Both the position numbers and the translations under genes were made by a program. DNA of 43,449 bases from positions 1 through 43,449 of the IMG/VR virus record IMGVR_UViG_3300045747_000395; one strand, given 5' to 3'. This DNA is from a virus. Below are positions 7,860 through 14,005 of this stretch, piece after piece. The notes under the pieces were generated by a model. It had not been told where the DNA came from. It did no database searches and saw only the letters and a program-made list of their open reading frames with translations. The stretch's first letter is position 1. Every line of letters begins with the position of its first letter.

Positions 7860-8987
7860 TTTCTTTACCTTAGCTTTAACAGGCTTATTTGTTTTAGTTT
7901 TTATGGTTGTTTCCTTTGTGTGGTTCCCGAAGCGCCCCATTTGTTCAGTCAGGAAGCTGCCGGCCAGTTCAGTATACATTTGGGTGGTGGTTATGGCGGC
8001 ATGGCCGAGCAGCATTTGCACTGTGCGGGCATCGAGTCCCCAATAGATGCAATGAGTACCAAACATGTGCCGGAACATGTGTGCGCTCATGTGGGCACCA
8101 ATGCCGGCCTTTTTTGCTGAGGCCCCTACCCTGCCGATGTTCGGGCTGAATGGTTTGCCCGATCTTTTGGATATCATCAGTACTTCGTCTGGTTTACGTG
8201 GTTTTTTTGTTTCGCTGTCAATCATCAATTGTTCAAGTACTGGTTTAAGTTGTGGCACTATCGGCATGAATCTCTGTTTGTTCCCCTTCCCGCTGATCAG
8301 TATCAAATCCCTGTCAAGATCCACATGTCCGACGGTCAATGTCCGTGCTTCTTCGCTTCGCATCCCGGTGTAATAAAGCAGTTGATACAGCGGCCGCCGG
8401 TCGGATCTGATTTGTGCCAGCATTTCCTGCACCTGGTCTGGTGATGGAATGATTTTTTTACGTGGTGCGGTTTGAGATTTGCTGAAGGTTTTTATTTTGA
8501 ATGGCAGAGGCTCACACATGTTGCGCTCTACGGCAAAGGTGATGATGCCGGATAAGCAATTGAGCTCTTTCTGGACGGTGCGCTTACAGACGAGATTGTG
8601 ACGAATTCCGGCTTTTTGTGCGAGTCGGTATGTTTTGTATTGATCGATGAGTGCCGGGGTCAGGTGGTTGGGTTTGAGTTTGCCGAAATGTGGTGACAGG
8701 TTGTTCCAGGATTGCAGCCAGGCCTGGAGTGCGCGGGGTTGTCGGTGCAGGCCGTACCATTCCAGAAACTCCGGGAGGATCAATTCAAAGGATGGAGCGA
8801 TTAATGTGGTGGCGCTGGGCCGGTGGGAGCGTTTCAGGTCATTATCAAAGAGTTGTGCTTCCCGATCTCCCGCAAATTGCATGACGATGGTAACACGATC
8901 ATCACCATGGCCGGATTCAATCTGATAAAAGCGGGGTTCGCCCGGTTTCAGTTTCTTGTTTTTTGTGGGGTGGAGACGGTAGGACAT
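7854..8987 (-). CDS. int: Tyrosine recombinase (phage integrase)
   Basis: 377 residues. The catalytic set is visible: Arg210 in YYTGMRSEEARTL, Lys234 in GKGNK, His303 and Arg306 in HMFRHMFGTH, His329 in LLGHA, and nucleophile Tyr338 in TTTQMYTEL. The N-terminal half (about 65-160) is a SAM-like core-binding domain and residues 1-55 an arm-binding region. It should catalyse integration into and excision from host tRNA-Gln at the adjacent attP, where its stop codon lies. It starts two bases after the upstream minus-strand gene and has no good ribosome site of its own, so translation may be coupled. Confidence 0.95.
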   Translation of the reverse strand: MSYRLHPTKNKKLKPGEPRFYQIESGHGDDRVTIVMQFAGDREAQLFDNDLKRSHRPSATTLIAPSFELILPEFLEWYGLHRQPRALQAWLQSWNNLSPHFGKLKPNHLTPALIDQYKTYRLAQKAGIRHNLVCKRTVQKELNCLSGIITFAVERNMCEPLPFKIKTFSKSQTAPRKKIIPSPDQVQEMLAQIRSDRRPLYQLLYYTGMRSEEARTLTVGHVDLDRDLILISGKGNKQRFMPIVPQLKPVLEQLMIDSETKKPRKPDEVLMISKRSGKPFSPNIGRVGASAKKAGIGAHMSAHMFRHMFGTHCIYWGLDARTVQMLLGHAAITTTQMYTELAGSFLTEQMGRFGNHTKETTIKTKTNKPVKAKVKKL

Positions 8988-8989
8988 GG

Positions 8990-9547
8990 TTATTTTACGC
9001 TTTGACCGGTTTTGAGTTTTTCCCGTTCCAGTTTGATCTTCTCAATTTCAAGTTCAATCTTCATTTTTTCAAGGTCATCCGATTTGTTGATTTGATGATC
9101 CAATCTGGCAATTGCTTCTGTAGAGGACAGATTAAAACAGTCGGAGTATGTCCTGGTTGAAAACATCGCGGCTTTTATACCGGAACAACTCCTATCACCA
9201 CAACAATCGAATGAAAATCGTATAACAGCACCCGGATCTATCCAACCGGTATTTTCACCACCATCAGCATCTTTGCCGTTTTTCCAGTATCTGACATGCA
9301 GTCGTCCGTCTTTCTCTTGCTCGGATGCAAGTGTCGTTGTGTTATTTCCAAATAGCGCAGCAACAACACCCGAAGCATGCATGGCTATTAGTGGGAAGTG
9401 TTGCGGCAAGTTATCGTCGACTGCAGTTCCATCGGAATCGGTGTAAATAACTGCTCCTTTTTTTGCAATGTATCCGATTCCGATGGTTTGGGCTTCAGTT
9501 ATACCGGCCAATCCAATAATAATAACCAAACAAATTATGAGTTTCAT
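8990..9547 (-). CDS. Exported SH3-like protein in the integrase operon (possible lysogenic conversion gene)
   Basis: 185 residues from the ATG at 9547, chosen for its AGGAGA site and because the protein then begins with a clear signal peptide (KLIICLVIIIGLAGITEA, cleavage before QTIG). The middle (GYIAKKGAVIYTDSDG, then LHVRYWKNGK and TGWIDPGAV) resembles a bacterial SH3 (SH3b) domain. Four cysteines (FDCCGDRSC, SDCF) may form disulfides. The C terminus is a charged coiled coil (LEKMKIELEIEKIKLEREKL). It lies directly upstream of the integrase on the same strand, so it is probably expressed in the lysogen. A cell-envelope role such as superinfection exclusion is only inferred. Confidence 0.6.
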   Translation of the reverse strand: MKLIICLVIIIGLAGITEAQTIGIGYIAKKGAVIYTDSDGTAVDDNLPQHFPLIAMHASGVVAALFGNNTTTLASEQEKDGRLHVRYWKNGKDADGGENTGWIDPGAVIRFSFDCCGDRSCSGIKAAMFSTRTYSDCFNLSSTEAIARLDHQINKSDDLEKMKIELEIEKIKLEREKLKTGQSVK

Positions 9548-9566
9548 GAGTTCTCCTGGTTTTATC

Positions 9567-9595
9567 TTCACAATTATCGTACCATCCTGTATATA
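9567..9595 (+). promoter_or_regulatory. Candidate promoter and palindrome ahead of the RHH gene
   Basis: TTCACA (9567-9572), a 17-base spacer and TATATA (9590-9595) fit a sigma-70 promoter. The start point would lie almost at the ATG at 9604, suggesting a leaderless message. The perfect palindrome TGTATATACA (9588-9597) overlaps the -10 element and is a candidate operator. Confidence 0.35.
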
Positions 9596-9603
9596 CACCT
9601 GTA

Positions 9604-9756
9604 ATGACAACTGCCGACAGGTTGAAATCACAAAAGATTCAACTCCGGCTGACACCTTTGGAACGGGAATATCTGGATGCTCTGGCGGATAAAAATCAGA
9701 TGTCACTATCTGAATACCTGCGCTGGTTAATCCACCGAGAATCCGAAAAGCTGTAA
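9604..9756 (+). CDS. Ribbon-helix-helix (Arc/CopG-like) DNA-binding protein
   Basis: A 50-residue frame from ATG 9604 to TAA 9756. The product has the RHH layout: a beta strand IQLRLTP at residues 12-18, helix A (LEREYLDALADKN) and helix B (SLSEYLRWLIHRES). Proteins of this family dimerise and insert the paired strands into the major groove of short palindromes. It is divergent from the integrase operon and upstream of a small early gene, where it could repress transcription or act as a recombination directionality factor. No clear ribosome site is seen, consistent with a leaderless transcript. Confidence 0.65.
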   Translation: MTTADRLKSQKIQLRLTPLEREYLDALADKNQMSLSEYLRWLIHRESEKL

Positions 9757-9803
9757 ACCCCCTCCCCTGCTGTCCGCATGATCATCTTCTAAATTATTTT
9801 GTC

Positions 9804-9852
9804 AGTACATGTGAACGTACTATTTACATTCGGGCGTATTATGTCGTATATC
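9804..9852 (+). promoter_or_regulatory. Candidate operator and promoter between the RHH gene and the 53-residue gene
   Basis: An inverted repeat AGTAC-N8-GTACT (9804-9821) sits against a possible promoter TTTACA (9823-9828), 18-base spacer, TATATC (9847-9852). The ATG of the next gene with its AAGGAG lies about 50 bases downstream. The intergenic stretch 9757-9899 holds no other gene. The elements are pattern matches only. Confidence 0.3.
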
Positions 9853-9899
9853 TCTGATATTGATTGCCTATGCAATGTTTGAATTTGAAGGAGCACACT

Positions 9900-10061
9900 A
9901 TGTCCGCACTAGAAGAACCGTATCAAAGAGGCGCAACCGATTACATTCTGGCTGCTATTGAACATCTGCTCGCATCACGATTACCGGCTCCGTTGATCCT
10001 GATGATGATAATGGAACTGATTGAGCACGGTCCCGCTGTTTTTCAAAAGTTAATAAAATAG
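9900..10061 (+). CDS. Small helical protein of unknown function in the lysogeny region
   Basis: 53 residues from the ATG at 9900, which has a good GAAGGAG site; a start 36 bases upstream lacks one. The product is helical, with a polar N terminus and a hydrophobic C-terminal segment (LPAPLILMMIMELIEHG). It could be a small regulator or a membrane-active peptide. A terminator follows. It does not match a family I recognise. Confidence 0.5.
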   Translation: MSALEEPYQRGATDYILAAIEHLLASRLPAPLILMMIMELIEHGPAVFQKLIK

Positions 10062-10070
10062 CAGTATGTG

Positions 10071-10096
10071 AAGGGGGATTTATTCCCCCTTTTTTT
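10071..10096 (+). terminator. Rho-independent terminator between convergent genes
   Basis: AAGGGGGA (10071-10078), a five-base loop, TCCCCCTT from 10084 and a run of seven T (10090-10096) form a classical terminator for the plus-strand gene ending at 10061. It overlaps the 3' end of the convergent repressor gene (stop at 10080-10082). Confidence 0.8.
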
Positions 10097-10448
10097 GTAG
10101 TTTTGCCAGCTGATCCGCGCAGTAATTCCATTGTTCTTCTTCTGTCATATCTTTCATACGATCAAATACCCTGCCCAGCATCTTCTGTGTGACCGAATCG
10201 AAATGCAATAGTGTGTCTATGGCCTTGGTTGCGTCCTGTGAGACTTCTCCATCACTGCTGTATAGCGTGGGAGGTTCGGATACTATGCCCCGCTCTCGCA
10301 TTATCTCACTGGCCCGACGTTCAATTGATGCAGGAACTGATGTTTTTCTCCAGTTTGAAACCGCGCCAGGAGTCCTATCAAAGATATCTGCCAGCTGCTG
10401 ATCTTCTTCCACTTTAAATAATCTTTTGAGTTCATCGACGGTAATCAT
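10080..10448 (-). CDS. CI-like repressor, helix-turn-helix protein without a peptidase domain
   Basis: 122 residues. The N terminus (VDELKRLFKVEEDQQLADIF, then RTPGAVSNWRKTSVPASIERRASE) fits the helix-turn-helix of phage CI-type repressors, with recognition helix around T-P-G-A-V-S-N-W at residues 26-33. The C-terminal half is acidic and helical; the LexA/CI-like self-cleaving peptidase domain is absent, so induction would not follow the RecA-stimulated autocleavage route by this protein alone. It is transcribed away from the Cro-like gene across a 65-base divergent control region with a perfect palindrome, the standard layout of a lysogeny switch. Confidence 0.7.
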   Translation of the reverse strand: MITVDELKRLFKVEEDQQLADIFDRTPGAVSNWRKTSVPASIERRASEIMRERGIVSEPPTLYSSDGEVSQDATKAIDTLLHFDSVTQKMLGRVFDRMKDMTEEEQWNYCADQLAKLQKKGE

Positions 10449-10476
10449 TTTTTTTGACCTCGATAAAGATTTTCTG

Positions 10477-10505
10477 TTGACACATCAAATTATTTGAAGT
10501 AGAAA
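10477..10505 (+). promoter_or_regulatory. Early promoter with embedded operator palindrome
   Basis: A consensus -35 TTGACA (10477-10482) is followed after 17 bases by TAGAAA (10500-10505), and the Cro-like gene begins at 10514. The perfect palindrome TCAAAT-T-ATTTGA (10485-10497) lies wholly between -35 and -10, so a bound repressor would block RNA polymerase. The divergent repressor gene starts 29 bases away from the -35. Probable operator for the CI-like or Cro-like protein. Confidence 0.6.
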
Positions 10506-10513
10506 TAATTCCC

Positions 10514-10759
10514 ATGCAAAGTATACAAGAAAAAATAAATAAGTCAAAATTTTCAAATGAAATTAAATCGCGCCTGATATTGCGCGGTTTAACTATTCGC
10601 AAGTGGGCAGCACTCTATGGGTATACCTATACGTTGGTGTATCAAGTGATTATGGGTGATGCGGGCAAATTGAACAAGGCGGATACTATTTCTGGCCAGA
10701 TTATTCTGCACCTGAAGTCTGAAGGTTTCTGGCCTGCTGATGAGGATAAAGCCGCATGA
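10514..10759 (+). CDS. Cro-like HTH protein (BcepMu gp16-like)
   Basis: 81 residues. The centre (LRGLTIRKWAALYGYTYTLVYQVI, helices at about 24-45) is a helix-turn-helix similar to the BcepMu gp16 family of phage-associated DNA-binding proteins: an I-x-x-W-A-x-x-x-G helix, then a recognition helix ending V-Y-x-V. First gene of the rightward early operon and divergent from the repressor, so it is the natural Cro counterpart. Its stop overlaps the next start as ATGA. Confidence 0.65.
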   Translation: MQSIQEKINKSKFSNEIKSRLILRGLTIRKWAALYGYTYTLVYQVIMGDAGKLNKADTISGQIILHLKSEGFWPADEDKAA

Positions 10760-10941
10760 GTGCTGATGAAATCCGCGAGATTATACGTCAGGAGCTGGCG
10801 GCTTTTTTTGCGACTCCGGTTGTGCGTACTGAGTCGGATGAACCAATCAGCCCAATGAGAGCTATGCAGATTCGCAGCGCGGCCCGGACTGAACTGGCGG
10901 CGGCGCTGGAGAGGAAGCATAACAGAAAGAAGGTGGCGTGA
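10756..10941 (+). CDS. Small early protein, unknown
   Basis: 61 residues, coupled to the Cro-like gene by an ATGA overlap. The product is largely helical and charged (ADEIREIIRQELAAFF, ending ELAAALERKHNRKKVA). No domain is recognised. The overlap and compact operon make it a credible gene. Confidence 0.55.
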   Translation: MSADEIREIIRQELAAFFATPVVRTESDEPISPMRAMQIRSAARTELAAALERKHNRKKVA

Positions 10942-11123
10942 TGGCATCAAGTCAAGAGTTTCCGGCACCGCCGGAGCCATGCAAGGGATGCAAGTTTGAG
11001 GGATGTCGGGTTTCTCCGCTGATTAATCGCCTGGCTATTGAGGCCTGGCTGTCTGATCAGCAGATCGGTTGCGATGATTACAAGGATGATCCATTCCACG
11101 GTGTTGAGGGGTGCTACGCATGA
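10941..11123 (+). CDS. Small Cys-containing early protein, possible zinc binder
   Basis: 60 residues from the ATG at 10941 with an AGAAGG site upstream; a GTG one codon earlier is also possible. Residues about 14-24 hold C-K-G-C-K-F-E-G-C, and two more cysteines lie near residues 44 and 58, suggesting metal binding. It overlaps both neighbours. Function unknown. Confidence 0.5.
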   Translation: MASSQEFPAPPEPCKGCKFEGCRVSPLINRLAIEAWLSDQQIGCDDYKDDPFHGVEGCYA

Positions 11124-11371
11124 GAATACTTGATCTGGCTTCGTATGTTGTTTTTGCGGTGATTATTGCGGCGCTTACGTTGATGGCCGGTAATGCGATG
11201 TATCAGACGGCCCATTATGAGTTTACCCGCCCCAGGTTGTCACGGGTGGCTTTTGTCCCGCCTTCTCGTGATGAGCTGGAGCAGTACAAGATCATCCAGT
11301 CCTGCAATCTGGCCGAGGATGAAGCACAAACGATCAGGGATATGAATATCAGAGCCGGGGGTGTGCGATGA
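11120..11371 (+). CDS. Small single-pass membrane protein, unknown
   Basis: 83 residues from the ATG at 11120, which overlaps the previous stop (ATGA). One membrane helix at about residues 6-27 (SYVVFAVIIAALTLMAGNAM) is followed by a polar tail containing one Cys. The N terminus is short and the tail would probably be exposed outside the membrane. No family is recognised. Confidence 0.5.
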   Translation: MRILDLASYVVFAVIIAALTLMAGNAMYQTAHYEFTRPRLSRVAFVPPSRDELEQYKIIQSCNLAEDEAQTIRDMNIRAGGVR

Positions 11372-11547
11372 GCAATTTCTTCATGTGGCTGTTTGTGTAT
11401 GTTTTTTTGGGTGTTCCGGTGTTGCTGTTCATCTTTTCGGCGTTTGCTGTTGCGAGTCGCAGTGATGATGAGATTGAGGAGATATTCGGGGATATTATCC
11501 CGCCGGAAAAACCACGCAATGTGGACCCGCCCAGGTTGCCGCGCTGA
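11368..11547 (+). CDS. Small membrane protein, 59 residues, unknown
   Basis: Starts at an ATGA overlap with the preceding gene. Residues 3-29 form a hydrophobic helix (FFMWLFVYVFLGVPVLLFIF), followed by an acidic, Pro-rich tail (SRSDDEIEEIFGDIIPPEKP). Two membrane proteins in a row within the early operon suggest a small membrane-directed pair. Start and stop are both coupled to neighbours; function cannot be inferred. Confidence 0.5.
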   Translation: MSNFFMWLFVYVFLGVPVLLFIFSAFAVASRSDDEIEEIFGDIIPPEKPRNVDPPRLPR

Positions 11548-11654
11548 TGTTGTGCGAATTATCTGCGCGGATTGAACCTGGTGATGCCAGGTGCGAACAA
11601 TATCGCAAGTCCTTTTCGGCAAGCTGCCGAGAGTGTGACGCTTGGCGAATTTAA
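11547..11654 (+). CDS. 35-residue Cys-rich mini-protein (tentative)
   Basis: ATG at 11547 overlaps the preceding TGA (TGATG). The product has Cys at positions 3, 16, 27 and 30, with C-R-E-C at the end, so it could bind zinc. Coupled start and compact spacing are the only support. Confidence 0.35.
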   Translation: MLCELSARIEPGDARCEQYRKSFSASCRECDAWRI

Positions 11655-11684
11655 CCTGTAATTGAAGTTCCGGAGGAAGATATT

Positions 11685-12260
11685 ATGGCTCGTAAGATTT
11701 GTAGTGTGGAAGGTTGTGATTCAATTGTCCATGCTCGCGGGATGTGCTGGAAGCACGAGAAGTCTGTTCTGGGGATCAATCCGAATACGGGCAAGCCGTT
11801 AAGGGTTGTTGAGCCTAAAACGACCAAGAATACAAAGCCGCGCTGTTCGGTGGCTGGCTGTACCAAGCAGATACAATTGAAGGGTATGTGCAAGCGGCAT
11901 ATAACCCTTTCTTTGAGTGAAGCGTCGCTGGATCCGGTGGACAAGATCATCGAGCATGTTGAGAAGGCCGCACTGGTCCAGGTGAAGGAAGTGCTTGAAG
12001 AACAAAAGGCCCCCAATAATGTCGAGGCTTATGCAGAGCAGATTAAACATAATCTGAATTATTGCCCGGTTTGCCAGTGTGATCCCTGCCGGTGTTCGAC
12101 TGATTTGCAGAAGATCAAGGGCATGGCTGCCGAGATCGATGCAATTGTTGCCTTCAAGCTGGCTGATTGGTTTGATGATCTGTCGGGTGCTACTACCGAG
12201 CGCAGCCGCTCTAAGATGTTTGTTTCTATGTGTGAGTCGCTGGAAGGGTTGGCATACTGA
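11685..12260 (+). CDS. Protein with two CxxxxC...CxxH zinc-finger-like repeats
   Basis: 191 residues with a GGAGG site. Two tandem motifs of the form C-S-V-x-G-C-x(8-10)-G-M-C-x2-H lie at about residues 6-24 and 54-72, typical of small zinc-binding modules in phage and plasmid proteins. A third cysteine cluster (YCPVCQCDPCRC) lies at about 126-137. The C terminus (KLADWFDDLSG) is helical. A DNA- or RNA-binding regulatory role is plausible but unproven. Confidence 0.55.
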   Translation: MARKICSVEGCDSIVHARGMCWKHEKSVLGINPNTGKPLRVVEPKTTKNTKPRCSVAGCTKQIQLKGMCKRHITLSLSEASLDPVDKIIEHVEKAALVQVKEVLEEQKAPNNVEAYAEQIKHNLNYCPVCQCDPCRCSTDLQKIKGMAAEIDAIVAFKLADWFDDLSGATTERSRSKMFVSMCESLEGLAY

Positions 12261-12637
12261 TGAACTATCACAGGGCGGCAGAGATTGTTTTCAATGAATA
12301 CGCCAATTCAGTCGAGAGACACGGCACCTGGGCCGATTACACGATTGAGCAAATGATGAGTGTGATCATTCATGAGCTCATGGTTGAGGCGGGTGGTGCT
12401 GAGCAGATTGGTGATATTCATGGCGACCATGGTGTGATACGTGAGCTCGCCCAGGTGGCGGCGTGTTGTATGAAGGCGATTATGGTGCTGGTAGATCGCC
12501 ACAAAGAGACCTTGGCTGAGACATTACGCCCCGCAGGGGCGCACTCAGGCTTAGAGGGCTGCGTCCTCCCCGCCTCCCCTACCCTTCATCAGGATAAAAA
12601 AGCCTGCTCCAATCATCCTGAAGGGAAGGATATATGA
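12260..12637 (+). CDS. MazG-like helical protein (tentative), early operon
   Basis: 125 residues, start overlapping the previous stop (TGATG). The core (IIHELMVEAGGAEQIGDIHG, then IRELAQVAACCMKAIMVLVD) has the pattern of all-alpha NTP pyrophosphohydrolases: an E-x-x-x-E-A helix, a G-D loop, then E-L-A-x-V-A. The usual E-x-x-E metal motif is not complete, so the enzymatic assignment is weak. The last 35 residues are low complexity. The gene is coupled to the next one by ATGA. Confidence 0.4.
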   Translation: MNYHRAAEIVFNEYANSVERHGTWADYTIEQMMSVIIHELMVEAGGAEQIGDIHGDHGVIRELAQVAACCMKAIMVLVDRHKETLAETLRPAGAHSGLEGCVLPASPTLHQDKKACSNHPEGKDI

Positions 12638-13428
12638 TCACACTCCGATTCGAAGGCATCAAAGAATTTGAGGATCTGTTAGCCAGTGCCGGCAGGAAAG
12701 CGCCAGTTGCTACCCGGAATGCTCTAAATGATCTGGCGTTTATGATTCGTGATGCCGAGATGGAGACAATGCGACGGGTATTTAAAAACCCGATGGAAAA
12801 AACAGTCCGCAATATCCGGGTGCGTAAGGCATCTGCTTCCCTACCGTCAGCAACTATTGCATTCAACCAGATATGGGACTGGGACGAGTACATGGTGCCG
12901 GAGATCGGCGGCGGCCCACGTCCTATGAAGCGATCAGAGAAGGCCTTTGGCCGCTACTATGTGCCGGGTATAGGAGCACAGCTCGATCAGTACGGTAATA
13001 TGCGCGGCAGCCAGGTACAGCAGATCATGTCGTACCTGGGTCAGTTTAAAGAACGCGGCTTTAAGATGAACCGCACTGCCAGCACAACTGTAATGCGGCA
13101 GAAAGGCAAGATCGATTATTTTAAATTGGATGAGCCCAGCCATGGCCTGGCGGCTGGTGTGTATATGCGTACTGACAAGAGCGCCGGGCAGATGATCGTG
13201 TCCCGTGCATTGGCTATGAAGGGTAGGAAAGGCAGTAAGCGCGCTATCAAGTTCCAACACCGCCAAATGCTGGAGCGTGGCGTGATCCCTGTGATGATCT
13301 TTGTCAACAGACCACCGACATATACAAAGCGTTTCCCATTCTATGAGGTGGGCCAGAAGATCATGGATACACACGGTCCTGCTGTGTGTAAGAAGTGGAT
13401 ATCCTGGGTCATGAGTACAGCACGATGA
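12634..13428 (+). CDS. Tail/neck structural protein, minor tail Z / gp10 type
   Basis: 264 residues. The N terminus (ARNALNDLAF-like helix, M-R-R-V-F-K-N-P, then T-V-R-N-I-R-V-R-K-A) and the segment QLDQYGNMRGSQVQQIMSYL at about residues 113-132 are hallmarks of a phage head-tail or minor tail protein family usually found among head-tail genes. Here the gene is at the end of the early operon, coupled by ATGA to the MazG-like gene and far from its usual partners. A virion role is expected from the family; the location is anomalous. Confidence 0.6.
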   Translation: MITLRFEGIKEFEDLLASAGRKAPVATRNALNDLAFMIRDAEMETMRRVFKNPMEKTVRNIRVRKASASLPSATIAFNQIWDWDEYMVPEIGGGPRPMKRSEKAFGRYYVPGIGAQLDQYGNMRGSQVQQIMSYLGQFKERGFKMNRTASTTVMRQKGKIDYFKLDEPSHGLAAGVYMRTDKSAGQMIVSRALAMKGRKGSKRAIKFQHRQMLERGVIPVMIFVNRPPTYTKRFPFYEVGQKIMDTHGPAVCKKWISWVMSTAR

Positions 13429-13606
13429 TCCCCCTCGCCCCCAATGGAACGTGCATACCAGATATGATTAATGGTCATGTAAGACATTTCAAATCTTCAT
13501 TAGAAAAAAAAGGTACTCCCCCGAAGCCTCCAACATGCGGGTAATTGCACCCCCGTGCTTTAGTTACGAACAAACTTTTTTTTGCCGCGGAGAAACGGAT
13601 AGAGCC
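13429..13606. other. Intergenic region between early operon and replication genes
   Basis: 178 bases without a convincing gene. It holds an A8 run near 13505-13512, then a GC-rich stretch with imperfect inverted character (GCGGGT near 13539 and ACCCCCG near 13550) and a T8 run. It could hold a promoter or a packaging/cos-like site, but nothing here is decisive. Confidence 0.4.
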
Positions 13607-14005
13607 ATGACAGTTGACAGTTCAGCCACTTACAACCAAAGCTTTGTAGCCGCCTTTTTCGAGTTGGCCTGCACCGAAGAAATTTCGGCAGCGCGGGTAC
13701 TGCGCCAGTTATATCCCTCTGGCCCAGTATGCTCTGGATGTGGTGCCGGCATCGCTGGTCGCCGCTCAGTTGCTTCTTTCTATCGTGGCGATCGCACATA
13801 CTGTGCCGCCTGCGACTCAAAGTTTTCCCCCCGGGCCGGAACGATCCTGGCCGACTCCAAACTCAGCTACTCCCAATATGAAATCATCTGTCTGTGCCTC
13901 TCCCTGGGTGTAGATCACAAACGCATCGCCACCCTGGCCAGCGTCCACGAAGACACTGTCGCGATCTGGCACTCCAAGATAAAGTTCTGGGAGTCCCATG
14001 TCTGA
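13607..14005 (+). CDS. Zn-ribbon plus HTH protein (IS1595-transposase-like N-terminal domain)
   Basis: 132 residues from the ATG at 13607; the GGAG at 13589 is rather distant, so the start is uncertain. Cysteines in C-S-G-C-G-A-G and C-A-A-C-D form a four-Cys zinc ribbon like the one at the N terminus of IS1595-type transposases, followed by R-A-G-T-I-L and a helix-turn-helix (VDHKRIATLASVHEDTVAIW). The DDE catalytic domain is missing, so it should only bind DNA. It overlaps the helicase gene by eight bases, suggesting a replication or transcription regulator. Confidence 0.6.
   Translation: MTVDSSATYNQSFVAAFFELACTEEISAARVLRQLYPSGPVCSGCGAGIAGRRSVASFYRGDRTYCAACDSKFSPRAGTILADSKLSYSQYEIICLCLSLGVDHKRIATLASVHEDTVAIWHSKIKFWESHV

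Noticed and set aside
13607-14005. Insertion sequence of the IS1595 family
   Set aside because: Only the zinc ribbon and HTH are present; there is no DDE domain and no terminal inverted repeats were seen, so it is a phage DNA-binding gene.
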